Assembly (NCBI RefSeq): GCF_018736145.1
Contig: NZ_CP059997.1
Coordinates: 4,463,501 to 4,527,500 of the forward strand
Source: Amycolatopsis sp. CA-230715
GTDB taxonomy: Bacteria > Actinomycetota > Actinomycetes > Mycobacteriales > Pseudonocardiaceae
Length of the DNA: 64,000 bases
Direction of reading: 5' to 3'
Below are positions 32,215 to 40,484 of this stretch, piece after piece (position 1 is the stretch's first letter; each line of letters starts with the position of its first letter). The notes beneath the pieces were generated by a model. The model saw only the letters and a list, made by a program, of their open reading frames with translations. It was not told where the DNA came from and searched no databases. The position numbers were made by a program, and so were the translations under genes.

Positions 32215-32984
32215 GTTCACCGACCGGTACGGTCGTCCTTTCCGTTCTCGAGTTCGACGCGTTGTGGGAGGCGGAGCGCCTGCCCGAACGGCATCCGGCG
32301 CTCCAGGTGATCAGCCCGGGGATCACCTGGACCGAGCGCCGCCAGCTCGTCGAGGAGGCGCTGACCGGGTTGCGCGGGCGCGGTCTCGTCCGCGGCACGC
32401 GGGCGACGGGTGAGGTCGCGGACCTGTTCAACATCCTGGCCGCGCCGCAGCTCGCGCTCGACGCGTGGGTGTGGGCGGAACGCGAGATCAAGGGCCTCGC
32501 CGCGCGGATCGGCGGCACCGCCGTGCTCGCGGTCATCGACGCGGGCGAGGTGTGGCTCATCCCGGCCGACGCGGACCGCCTGCCCGAAGCCGCGGTGTCC
32601 GTCGCGGGCGAGCTGGAACCGGGCGTCGGCCGCTCGGTGAACGTGCCGCATGACGTGCTCACCGCGGCCGACATCGAAGCACGCGGCGACGCGAAAGCGC
32701 TCGTGACCGCGCTCGAAGACCGGCGCCTCCCCTTGGAGGAAAGCCAGGAACTGGCCGGGATGTTGATGGGGACCGTCGCAAGAGGACAGTTCGGCGCCGA
32801 GCGGCGCGGCCGCGACGGCCTGGTGCGGCGGGCGCCGAGGGTGGTCGCCTTCCACGACACCGATTCCGGCCGGTACCTGTTCCAGCTGAGCAGGGACGCG
32901 AACGGCAGGGATTGGGTGACCGTCACCCCCGCCGACAACCTCGTGCTGGAACAACGACTCCACGAACTGATGGCCGAGTTCTGA
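32211..32984 (+). CDS. EspG family ESX secretion chaperone
   Basis: A 257-residue cytosolic protein of the EspG family, which binds the helical tip of PPE proteins, keeps them soluble and delivers them to the ESX machine. Landmarks are the N-terminal VLSVLEFDALWEAERL, the GLVRGTRATGEVADLFNIL segment and the C-terminal PADNLVLEQRLHELM. ATGA overlap with the PPE-like gene indicates coupled translation. No EccB, EccC, EccD, EccE or mycosin gene is in the window, so it must serve a machine encoded elsewhere. Confidence 0.88.
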   Translation: MSSPTGTVVLSVLEFDALWEAERLPERHPALQVISPGITWTERRQLVEEALTGLRGRGLVRGTRATGEVADLFNILAAPQLALDAWVWAEREIKGLAARIGGTAVLAVIDAGEVWLIPADADRLPEAAVSVAGELEPGVGRSVNVPHDVLTAADIEARGDAKALVTALEDRRLPLEESQELAGMLMGTVARGQFGAERRGRDGLVRRAPRVVAFHDTDSGRYLFQLSRDANGRDWVTVTPADNLVLEQRLHELMAEF

Positions 32985-32996
32985 CCGTCCATAGTG

Positions 32997-33027
32997 GATC
33001 TTCGTGACGAAGTCCTCTCCGAAGATC
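32997..33027. terminator. Weak hairpin between espG-like gene and kinase operon
   Basis: GATCTTCG (32997-33004) and CGAAGATC (33020-33027) form an 8-bp stem around 15 nt between the convergent EspG and kinase-1 genes; the right arm reaches the kinase stop codon. No U-tract follows, so termination here is uncertain. Confidence 0.35.
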
Positions 33028-34843
33028 ACGGCTTCGGTAGTTTCGCGGCAAGGGAGATGGCGAACTCGCGAGTCTTCGCGCAGGCGGCGTTCGCGTCGCC
33101 CTTCTCGTCGAGGTCCGAAAAGAACACCCGCACCGTGTCGGCCTTCTCGTCGGAGACCCGCAGCGGTGACCAGCTGATCGAGCAGAACACGCTCTTCGGA
33201 TCGGGCGAGGACTTCATGGTCGCGGGCGTGCCACCGAGGTCGATCGGTGTCCCCTCGGTGTCCGGCGCGCCGCGGCCGAAGTCGACGCTCACCGAGTCCG
33301 GCTGGGTGAACTCGCAACTGCGCATCGTGGTTTGCAGCTTCCCGGTGACCGGCGCGCCGAGCAGCTTGGTGACCGCGGCGGGATCCGGCACGGCGCAGGG
33401 ATCGAGCGGCAGCACGCTTCCCTTCGGCAGGTCGTGGTCGACCCCGCCCGCCCTGATCCGGTCGAGTGCCTGTCCCAGCGCGGTCCGCGCCTCCTCGCAT
33501 CCGTCCGGTGTGGACTCTTCGTTCTCCACCGACACGCCGAACCCTTCGCTGCCGGGGATCGCGATCGTCGCCTCGCAGCCGCTGAGGTGGTTGATCAGCA
33601 CCGGCTGGCCGTTGATCGGCGCGGCGGGCGCGGCGCCGTCCCGGTACACGGCGTAGCCGAGCTTCAGCTTCAGCGTCGGCCCCGATTCCGCCCGGTACGA
33701 GCACTTGCTCACGTCCGCCAGCCGGTCGTCCGGCTGGAACTTCCCGTACGGCGGGAGCGACATCCCCGGCAGGACCTTGCACGGATCGGTGCGCCGCAGC
33801 ACCGTGAGGTCGAGCGGGTTCTGGTTCAACGGCGCCGCTGCGGGCGGATCGTCCGAACCGGACAGTCCGATCGCGACGATCGTGCCCGCCGCCACCACCG
33901 CGACCCCGGCGACCGCGGCGGCAGGAACCCACCGCCGCTTGCGTTTCGGCGGGGGCGGAACCGGCCACGACAGCGCGGCGCGGACAGCGGCTTCCTGCGC
34001 CGCGATCTGCGATTGCACCGAAGGCGGCCAAGGCGCCGGGGCGCTCTGGCCGAGGAAGTCCAGGATCTGCGACGGAGTCGGCCGCAGCGCCGGATCCTTG
34101 GCGAGGCACGGTTCCGCCAGCCGCCGTACCTCGGGCGGCACCCCGCTGAGATCCGGCTGGTGGTGCACGACCTGGTACAGCGTCTGCGGCGTGGAATCAC
34201 CGGCGAACGGTCCGCGCCCGGTCGCGGCCATCACCAGCAGCGCGCCGAGCGAGAACACGTCGCTGGCCGGGGTCAGCGGCCTGCTCTCCGCCTGTTCCGG
34301 TGACATGAACGCGGGCGAGCCGATCACCGCGCCGGTGCCGGTGAGCTCGGTGCCGCCCTCGGTGGCGCGGGCGATCCCGAAGTCGATCACCCTCGGCCCG
34401 TCGGAGGTCAGCAGCACGTTGCTGGGCTTGAGATCGCGGTGCACGAGCCCGGCGCGGTGGATCTCGCCGAGCGCGGCGGCCAGCCCCGCGGCCAGCAGCC
34501 GGATCGACGGTTCCGGCAGCGGCCCGCCCGCGTCCACGGCTTCGCGCAGTGACGGACCGGCTACGTAAACCGAAGCGAGCCAAGGGGTTTCGGCCTCGGG
34601 ATCGGCGTCGATCACCGCCGCCGTGTACGCACCGGACACGAGCCGTGACGCCTGCACCTCGCGCCGGAACCGCGCGCGGAAGGCGGGATCCTTGGCGAAC
34701 GAAGCGTGGACCTGCTTGAGCGCGACGAGCCTGCCGTCGGGACCGGCGGCGAGCGCGACCCGGCCCATCCCGCCCTCGCCGAGCGAGGCGATGAGCCGGT
34801 AGGCGCCGATGTGACGTGGTTCGTTCGGATGTAACGCGTGCAC
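33026..34843 (-). CDS. Transmembrane Ser/Thr kinase 1, double DUF3558-like ectodomain
   Basis: A 605-residue type I-like receptor kinase, last gene of a five-kinase operon. Residues 1-270 are a complete PknB-type kinase: GEGGMGRV loop, Lys43, HRDLKPSN with Asp137, DFG at 154-156, and a GSPAFMSPEQAE activation segment. A Pro/Lys-rich linker leads to one membrane helix (about 305-328). The extracellular part has eight cysteines at 355, 381, 423, 449, 483, 510, 554 and 588, i.e. two copies of DPC-C-C-C. It ends in KLPKP. The signal and phosphorylation targets are unknown. The gene starts 17 nt after kinase 2. Confidence 0.93.
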   Translation of the reverse strand: MHALHPNEPRHIGAYRLIASLGEGGMGRVALAAGPDGRLVALKQVHASFAKDPAFRARFRREVQASRLVSGAYTAAVIDADPEAETPWLASVYVAGPSLREAVDAGGPLPEPSIRLLAAGLAAALGEIHRAGLVHRDLKPSNVLLTSDGPRVIDFGIARATEGGTELTGTGAVIGSPAFMSPEQAESRPLTPASDVFSLGALLVMAATGRGPFAGDSTPQTLYQVVHHQPDLSGVPPEVRRLAEPCLAKDPALRPTPSQILDFLGQSAPAPWPPSVQSQIAAQEAAVRAALSWPVPPPPKRKRRWVPAAAVAGVAVVAAGTIVAIGLSGSDDPPAAAPLNQNPLDLTVLRRTDPCKVLPGMSLPPYGKFQPDDRLADVSKCSYRAESGPTLKLKLGYAVYRDGAAPAAPINGQPVLINHLSGCEATIAIPGSEGFGVSVENEESTPDGCEEARTALGQALDRIRAGGVDHDLPKGSVLPLDPCAVPDPAAVTKLLGAPVTGKLQTTMRSCEFTQPDSVSVDFGRGAPDTEGTPIDLGGTPATMKSSPDPKSVFCSISWSPLRVSDEKADTVRVFFSDLDEKGDANAACAKTREFAISLAAKLPKP

Positions 34844-34860
34844 CCGGTGAGTCTAGGAGC

Positions 34861-36702
34861 TCAGGCCTTCGGCAGCTTCGGGAGCAGCGCTTTGGCGAAC
34901 TCCTGCGCCTGACGGCAGATCTCCGCGTCCGGCAACGGGTTCGACATCGTCCTGAACTGGACCTCGACGTTCTCCGATTCCTCTTCGGACAGTGGCTTGT
35001 GCGCCCAGGTCAGGGTGCAGTCCGCGCTCGCCGGGTTGTTGCGCGAGGTCACCGAAAACGCCTTCACCCCGCCGAGATCGACTTCCGCCGCCGACGGATC
35101 GGTACTCTTCTTCGGCGGGTAGTAGCGCTGCAACGAGACCTTGACCGAGCCCGCGACCTCCCACACGCAGGTGTGCAGATCCTCCGCGCGCACGCCGCCG
35201 ATCGGGCCGAGGATGCCCTGCGCGACCGTCCGGTCCACCAGCTCACAGGGGTCCACAGTGGACAGCCCCGTGGTCGCGGGCGTCGCGGCTCGGATCCTGG
35301 TCACCGCGGTGCCGACCAGTGCCTTGGCCACGTCGCAAGTGGATTCTCCCGTGCGGTCGAGGTTCACTTCGACGGTCAGCTCGGGCGCGCCGGTGAGCGG
35401 CACCGCCGCGTAGCAGATTGTGCCGGTTCGGTCGACGAGCACCGGCACGCCGCCGATATCGCCCAGCTGCGTGGCTTCGGTGCGTTTCGCGCCGCCGATC
35501 CGCAGGCTGATCTGCTGGTCTCCCGCCTGGTAGAGGCAGTCGAGAAAACTGAGCGTTTTCAACGCCTTGAGCTTGCCGAGACCCGGTGCCTGCTGCCCGT
35601 CGAGGATCGGGCACGGGGCGATCCCGCGCACCTTCGGCGGCCCGAGCGGATCGGTGCTCACCGGGGTCGCGGCCGCGGGCGGTGCGGCGCTCGCGCTGCT
35701 GCTCGGGGCCGCCGCCTCGGTCCCGGTCGAGTTCACCGCGATGATCGTGCCCGCGGCGAGCACCGCCGCCGCACCCGCCGCGGCCAGCGCGATCCCGAGC
35801 GCGCGCTTGCGCGGCGGAGACTTCAGCGCCCGTCGCGCGGCTTGTTCGTGCTCCCCGACGAGTGCGTGCACGCTCGCGGGCCACGGCTGCGGAACCGGCA
35901 CCAGCGGTCCGATGAGCTGCAGCAGCTGTGCCGGTGTCGGGCGCCGCGCGGGATCCTTGGCGAGGCACGGCTCGGCGATCCTGCGCACCTCCGGCGGCAG
36001 GAACCGCAGGTCGGGCTGGGCGTGCACGACGTTGTAGAGCGTCTGCGGGGTCGAAGCTCCGCTGAACGGCGCCTGCCCCGACGACGCCATCACCAGCAGC
36101 GCGCCGAGGGAGAACACGTCGCTGGCCGCCGTCACCTGCTTGCCCTCGGCCTGTTCCGGCGACATGAACGCGGGCGAGCCGATGATGGAGCCGGTGTGCG
36201 TCAGCTCGGTACCGCCCTGCGCGGCGCGCGCGATCCCGAAGTCGATCACGCGCGGGCCGTCACCGGTGAGAATCACGTTGCTGGGCTTGAGATCCCGGTG
36301 CACGAGCCCGACGCGGTGGATCTCCGAAAGCGCGCTCGCGAGCCCCGCCGCGAGGTGCCGCACCGAACCGGGCGGCAGCCGTCCCGCGCGGTCGACGGCC
36401 TCCTGCAACGACGGCCCGGCGACGTAAACGGAGGCGAGCCACGGTGTCGGCGCGTTCGGGTCGGCGTCCATGACCGCGGCCGTGTAGGCCCCGGACACCA
36501 TGCGCGAGGTCTCCACTTCGCGCCGGAACCGTGACCGGAAACCGTTGTCGTGCGCGAAACCGGGATGCACCTGCTTGACCGCGACGAGCCGCCCGTCCGG
36601 CCCGGCGGCCAGCAGCACGCGCCCCATCCCGCCCTCGCCGAGCAGCGCGAGCGCGCGGTAACGCCCGATTCGGCGCGCTTCGTCGCGGTCGAGCGGCTTC
36701 AC
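34861..36702 (-). CDS. Transmembrane Ser/Thr kinase 2, double DUF3558-like ectodomain
   Basis: A 613-residue paralogue of its neighbours. The kinase domain is intact (GEGGMGRVLL, Lys43, HRDLKPSNVIL, IDFGIARA, THTGSIIGSPAFMSPEQAEG). One membrane helix follows a basic segment (LGIALAAAGAAAVLAAGTII). The ectodomain again has eight cysteines in the order APC, DCLY, ICYA, TCDV, DPC, TCVW, DCTLTW, ICRQ, ending KLPKA. Identity to kinase 1 is high in the kinase half and low outside. It overlaps kinase 3 by 4 nt (coupled translation). Confidence 0.93.
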   Translation of the reverse strand: MKPLDRDEARRIGRYRALALLGEGGMGRVLLAAGPDGRLVAVKQVHPGFAHDNGFRSRFRREVETSRMVSGAYTAAVMDADPNAPTPWLASVYVAGPSLQEAVDRAGRLPPGSVRHLAAGLASALSEIHRVGLVHRDLKPSNVILTGDGPRVIDFGIARAAQGGTELTHTGSIIGSPAFMSPEQAEGKQVTAASDVFSLGALLVMASSGQAPFSGASTPQTLYNVVHAQPDLRFLPPEVRRIAEPCLAKDPARRPTPAQLLQLIGPLVPVPQPWPASVHALVGEHEQAARRALKSPPRKRALGIALAAAGAAAVLAAGTIIAVNSTGTEAAAPSSSASAAPPAAATPVSTDPLGPPKVRGIAPCPILDGQQAPGLGKLKALKTLSFLDCLYQAGDQQISLRIGGAKRTEATQLGDIGGVPVLVDRTGTICYAAVPLTGAPELTVEVNLDRTGESTCDVAKALVGTAVTRIRAATPATTGLSTVDPCELVDRTVAQGILGPIGGVRAEDLHTCVWEVAGSVKVSLQRYYPPKKSTDPSAAEVDLGGVKAFSVTSRNNPASADCTLTWAHKPLSEEESENVEVQFRTMSNPLPDAEICRQAQEFAKALLPKLPKA

Positions 36703-38576
36703 GGTTTCGGCAATCCAGGGATCATCGCGCCCGCGAAGTCCTTGACCTTCTGGCAGATCTCTTCGGTGGGCAGCTTCGCGTCACCACTGTCGCTCATGGA
36801 CACGGTGACCTTCTGCGAGTTGCCCTGCCTGCTGGGCTTGTGGTTCCACTCCAGTTTGCAGGAATGGCTCGTCGCGGTGTCTTCACGGGTCACCCACACC
36901 TTGAACCCTCCTATTTGGACGTTCTCCTGCGACTCGTAGGACGCGCGCTCGGTGACCGCGTCGCCGACGCTCGCGCTGATCCACTTGGCGCCGCGCCAGG
37001 TGCACTTGTGCAGCCCGGTCACCTCGTTCTCGTCGACACCGCCGAGGATCTTCTCGATCGCGTCCTTGCTGACCGTGCCGCAGACGTCGACCGGGATGAG
37101 GCTGCCCTTGTCCTGCGGGTAGCGGGGCGGGTTGGCGCGCAGGGCTTTGACGGTCTCGGTCAGGACCTCCTGCACGATCTTGCAGCGGTCGCCCTTGGTC
37201 GTCGACGAAAACGCGGAGATCCCCATTTTCTCGGCGACGGGGTTCACGACGCTCGCGCGACACGAACCGTCGCTGTCATTGAGCTTTCCCGGCAGGCCCT
37301 CGAAAGTCGCGTCCTTACCCGAACTGGAAGCACTGTCGCCGACATCGATGTTCGCCAGTGCGACGTTGTCACCCGAGCCGTAGGAGCACTGGCTGTACTC
37401 GACCTGGAGGCTGTTGTCACCGGTGAGCTTTCCTGTGCTGGGCAAGGTTTTCCCGTCGAGCAGCTTGCACGGGTCGACCGTGCGCAGGTTGTCGGGCCGC
37501 AACGGATCGGACGGCGGTGGTGCCGCGGGCTGCGCGGCGGAAGTCGGCGCCGCCGCGGGCTCACCGGAGCCACCGCTCGCGACGATCGCCGTGGTGACAC
37601 CGGCAGCCACGATGACGACGGCGGCCGCCGCGATCCCCACGATGAGCCCGGTGCGCTTAGGCTTCGACTCGGGCGCGGGTTCCGGCCGCGGCGCCCCGAG
37701 CGCGACTTCCACTTCGCCCTTCTGCCGCGCGATCTCCTGGTGCACGCTGGCAGGCCACGGTGTCGCACTCGGCGTCACCGCGCCGAGGAAGTCGAGGAGT
37801 TGGCTCGGCGTCGGCCGGTGCGCGGGATCCTTGGCGAGGCAGGGTTCGGCGAGCTGGCGGATGTGCGGCGGCAGCGTGGTGAGATCGGGCTGGCTGTGCA
37901 CCACGTTGTAGAGCGTCTGAGGCGTGGAATTGCCCGCGAAGGGACTGTTCCCGGTTGCTGCCATGACCAGCAGCGCGCCGAGCGAAAACACGTCGCTGGC
38001 GGGCGTGAGCGCCTTCCCCTCGGCTTGCTCCGGCGACATGAACCCGGGCGAACCGATCACGGATCCGGTGTGGGTGAGGTCGGTTTCCCCTTCGGCCGCG
38101 CGGGCGATCCCGAAGTCGATGACGCGGGGCCCGTCGTCGGTGAGGAGCACATTGGACGGTTTGAGATCCCGGTGGATCAGCCCGACCCGGTGGATCTCCT
38201 CCAGCGCGGTCGCGAGCCCGGTGGCAAGGTAGTGAATGGACTCCGACGGCAACGGCCCGATCGCGTCGACGGTCTCCTTCAACGACGGCCCCGGCACGTA
38301 CACCGATGCCAGCCAAGGAATCTGCGCGTCGGGATCAGCGTCCATCACGGCGGCCGTATACGCCCCGGACACCATCCGCGAGGCCTCGACCTCCCGCTTG
38401 AACCGCGACCGAAACCCGTCATCGTGCGCGAAACTGGGATGCACCTGCTTGACCGCGACCAGCCGCCCGTCGGACGCCACCCCCAGCAGCACCCGCCCCA
38501 TACCGCCCTCACCGAGCGACGCCACCACCTGGTACCGCCCGATCCGACCAGCATCCCCAGCACTCAACGGCTTCAT
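36699..38576 (-). CDS. Transmembrane Ser/Thr kinase 3, double DUF3558-like ectodomain
   Basis: A 625-residue paralogue. Kinase motifs are complete (GEGGMGRVLLG, Lys43, HRDLKPSNVLL, DFG). The membrane helix is GLIVGIAAAAVVIVAAGVTT. Ectodomain cysteines run DPC, QCSY, SCRA, RCKI, DVC, KCTW, SCKLEW, ICQK, with the C-terminus KDFAGAMIPGLPKP. Part of its kinase-domain DNA (37969-38077) is identical over 109 nt to kinase 4, third positions included, while the ectodomains have diverged strongly. Confidence 0.93.
   Translation of the reverse strand: MKPLSAGDAGRIGRYQVVASLGEGGMGRVLLGVASDGRLVAVKQVHPSFAHDDGFRSRFKREVEASRMVSGAYTAAVMDADPDAQIPWLASVYVPGPSLKETVDAIGPLPSESIHYLATGLATALEEIHRVGLIHRDLKPSNVLLTDDGPRVIDFGIARAAEGETDLTHTGSVIGSPGFMSPEQAEGKALTPASDVFSLGALLVMAATGNSPFAGNSTPQTLYNVVHSQPDLTTLPPHIRQLAEPCLAKDPAHRPTPSQLLDFLGAVTPSATPWPASVHQEIARQKGEVEVALGAPRPEPAPESKPKRTGLIVGIAAAAVVIVAAGVTTAIVASGGSGEPAAAPTSAAQPAAPPPSDPLRPDNLRTVDPCKLLDGKTLPSTGKLTGDNSLQVEYSQCSYGSGDNVALANIDVGDSASSSGKDATFEGLPGKLNDSDGSCRASVVNPVAEKMGISAFSSTTKGDRCKIVQEVLTETVKALRANPPRYPQDKGSLIPVDVCGTVSKDAIEKILGGVDENEVTGLHKCTWRGAKWISASVGDAVTERASYESQENVQIGGFKVWVTREDTATSHSCKLEWNHKPSRQGNSQKVTVSMSDSGDAKLPTEEICQKVKDFAGAMIPGLPKP
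37969..38077. repeat. 109-nt DNA segment identical in kinases 3 and 4
   Basis: This stretch of the kinase-3 gene is identical, base for base, to 39860-39968 in kinase 4. High similarity with few differences continues on both sides through the kinase domain. Kinases 1, 2 and 5 differ at many synonymous sites here. It marks recent duplication or gene conversion. Confidence 0.85.
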
Positions 38577-38601
38577 CGAACTCTGCTCTCTTCAGTCCTG
38601 C

Positions 38602-40467
38602 TCACGGCTTGGGCAACCGAGGAATCATCGCCGCCGCGAAGTCCTTGACCTTCTGACAGGCGGTGTCCAACGAAAACGGCGCCATCCCTGCGTGCGGCGC
38701 TATAGGATTTGACATGGAGATGCTGACTTGCTCAGGGTAGTCGTCTCCGCGTGATTGCTGCTCCCAGCGCGCCTCACAGTTTTGATAATGAGCGCCAGAG
38801 TCGGTTCTTATGATTGCTACCTTTCGACCCGAAATAGTCGTCTCTTCATTTGAGCTGGTCGCAGGAGGGCCGATTCGAAATTCGACGTCGAGCTCGCGCT
38901 CGCCAGCATATGAGCAACTGTGCTCATCTCTGTTCGATCTCGGTTCGGAATGGCCGATGATCTGGTTTATCGAGTTTATTGGAACTACGGTGCAAGGATT
39001 TGTAGTGGCAATACTTCCGGGGTCTGAGGGGTACCTGGGTGGGTTGGTGCGTACCGTTCGTATCGTCTCGACCAATGCGTCGCGTACCGTTCCGCATCTG
39101 TCCTTGGTGTCGCCGATCAGACTGGCTTCCAAGTACATTCCATCTGTTGTCGGGTATCTGGCCGAGACGGTACAAGAGATCCCGGTTTTCTGGATCTTTG
39201 CTTGTAGTCCTTCGATTTCCACGGGATCTCCGGGGTTCGGCGACAACGTGGATATGTCGATGGCGACACCGTTTTTGAAACTTGAATCCACGAAATTGCA
39301 GTCGCTGAACTGGTGCTGTGATCGCCTAACACTCGACAGGAGGCCGAGTTCTCCTATGGGTTTGCCATCGAGGACTCCGCACGGATCCACGCTGAGCATA
39401 TTAGTAGTTGTCAACGGTTCAACTGATGCGGCGCTTGCCGGGATAGAAGGTTTGGGCGCGTCCGGTTGCCTACTTCTGGCGATGAACGTTGTTATTCCCG
39501 CAATGACTACGACACCGGAAAGGGTCGCGCAGAGTACTGTTTTCTTGCGGTTTTTCGGTTCGACGGGAGCGGGCGCTCGGGGAGAACCCAGTGCTGTCTC
39601 GGCGTCGTCTTTGCAACGCTGGATCTCCCAATGGACAGACGGTGGCCACGGTGCAGTGGTCGGCGTCGCCGTGCCGAGATGGTCAAGAATTTGCCGAGGA
39701 GTTGGGCGGTACGCTGGGTTCTTGGTGAAGCACGGCCGGACGAGTTGCTGGAGGTGTGGCGTTAAAGTCGTCAAGTTCGGTTGGTTGTGTACGACGTTGT
39801 AGAGGGTTTGTGGTGTGGAGTCTCCCGCGAAGGGACTGCTTCCGGTTGCTGCCATGACGAGCAGCGCGCCGAGCGAAAACACGTCGCTGGCGGGCGTGAG
39901 CGCCTTCCCCTCGGCTTGCTCCGGCGACATGAACCCGGGCGAACCGATCACGGATCCGGTGTGGGTGATATCGGTGATGTCCTCGGCGGCGCGGGCGATG
40001 CCGAAGTCGATGACGCGGGGTCCGTCGTCGGTGAGGAGCACATTGGACGGTTTGAGGTCGCGATGGATGAGTCCGACCCGGTGGATCTCCTCCAGCGCGG
40101 TCGCCAGTCCGGTGGCGAGGTAGTGGATGGACTCCGTCGGCAGCGGCCCGATCGCGTCGACGGTCTCCTTCAACGACGGCCCTGGCACGTACACCGATGC
40201 CAGCCAAGGAATCTGCGCGTCGGGATCGGCGTCCATCACCGCCGCGGTATAGGCCCCTGACACCATCCGGGAGGTCTTGACCTCCCGGATGAACCGCGAC
40301 CGAAACCCGTCGTCATGGGCGAAACTGGGATGTACCTGTTTGATCGCGACCAGTCGGCCATTCGGTGCCACCCCCAAGTAGACCCGTCCCATCCCACCCT
40401 CGCCGAGTAGTGCGACAGGCTGGTAGCGGCCGACAAGGTGCGCTTCATCGGGATTCAGAGGTTTCAT
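38602..40467 (-). CDS. Transmembrane Ser/Thr kinase 4, AT-richer ectodomain
   Basis: A 621-residue paralogue. The kinase is complete (GEGGMGRVYLG, Lys43, HRDLKPSNVLL, DFG), followed by one membrane helix (VLCATLSGVVVIAGITTFI). Ectodomain cysteines: DPC, DCNF, SCTV, RCGT, NPC, SCSY, NCEARW, ACQK; C-terminus MIPRLPKP. The ectodomain DNA is markedly AT-richer than the kinase half; for example 39121-39180 is 50% GC. Leu235 is encoded by the rare codon TTA. I start it at ATG 40467, which aligns with its paralogues, rather than an upstream start. Confidence 0.92.
   Translation of the reverse strand: MKPLNPDEAHLVGRYQPVALLGEGGMGRVYLGVAPNGRLVAIKQVHPSFAHDDGFRSRFIREVKTSRMVSGAYTAAVMDADPDAQIPWLASVYVPGPSLKETVDAIGPLPTESIHYLATGLATALEEIHRVGLIHRDLKPSNVLLTDDGPRVIDFGIARAAEDITDITHTGSVIGSPGFMSPEQAEGKALTPASDVFSLGALLVMAATGSSPFAGDSTPQTLYNVVHNQPNLTTLTPHLQQLVRPCFTKNPAYRPTPRQILDHLGTATPTTAPWPPSVHWEIQRCKDDAETALGSPRAPAPVEPKNRKKTVLCATLSGVVVIAGITTFIARSRQPDAPKPSIPASAASVEPLTTTNMLSVDPCGVLDGKPIGELGLLSSVRRSQHQFSDCNFVDSSFKNGVAIDISTLSPNPGDPVEIEGLQAKIQKTGISCTVSARYPTTDGMYLEASLIGDTKDRCGTVRDALVETIRTVRTNPPRYPSDPGSIATTNPCTVVPINSINQIIGHSEPRSNRDEHSCSYAGERELDVEFRIGPPATSSNEETTISGRKVAIIRTDSGAHYQNCEARWEQQSRGDDYPEQVSISMSNPIAPHAGMAPFSLDTACQKVKDFAAAMIPRLPKP
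39860..39968. repeat. 109-nt DNA segment identical in kinases 4 and 3
   Basis: Partner of 37969-38077; see that entry. It encodes the activation-segment and APE-region of the kinase domain (around SPEQAEGKALTPASDVFSLG). Confidence 0.85.
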
Positions 40468-40484
40468 GAGCCAGGTCCCGGTAG

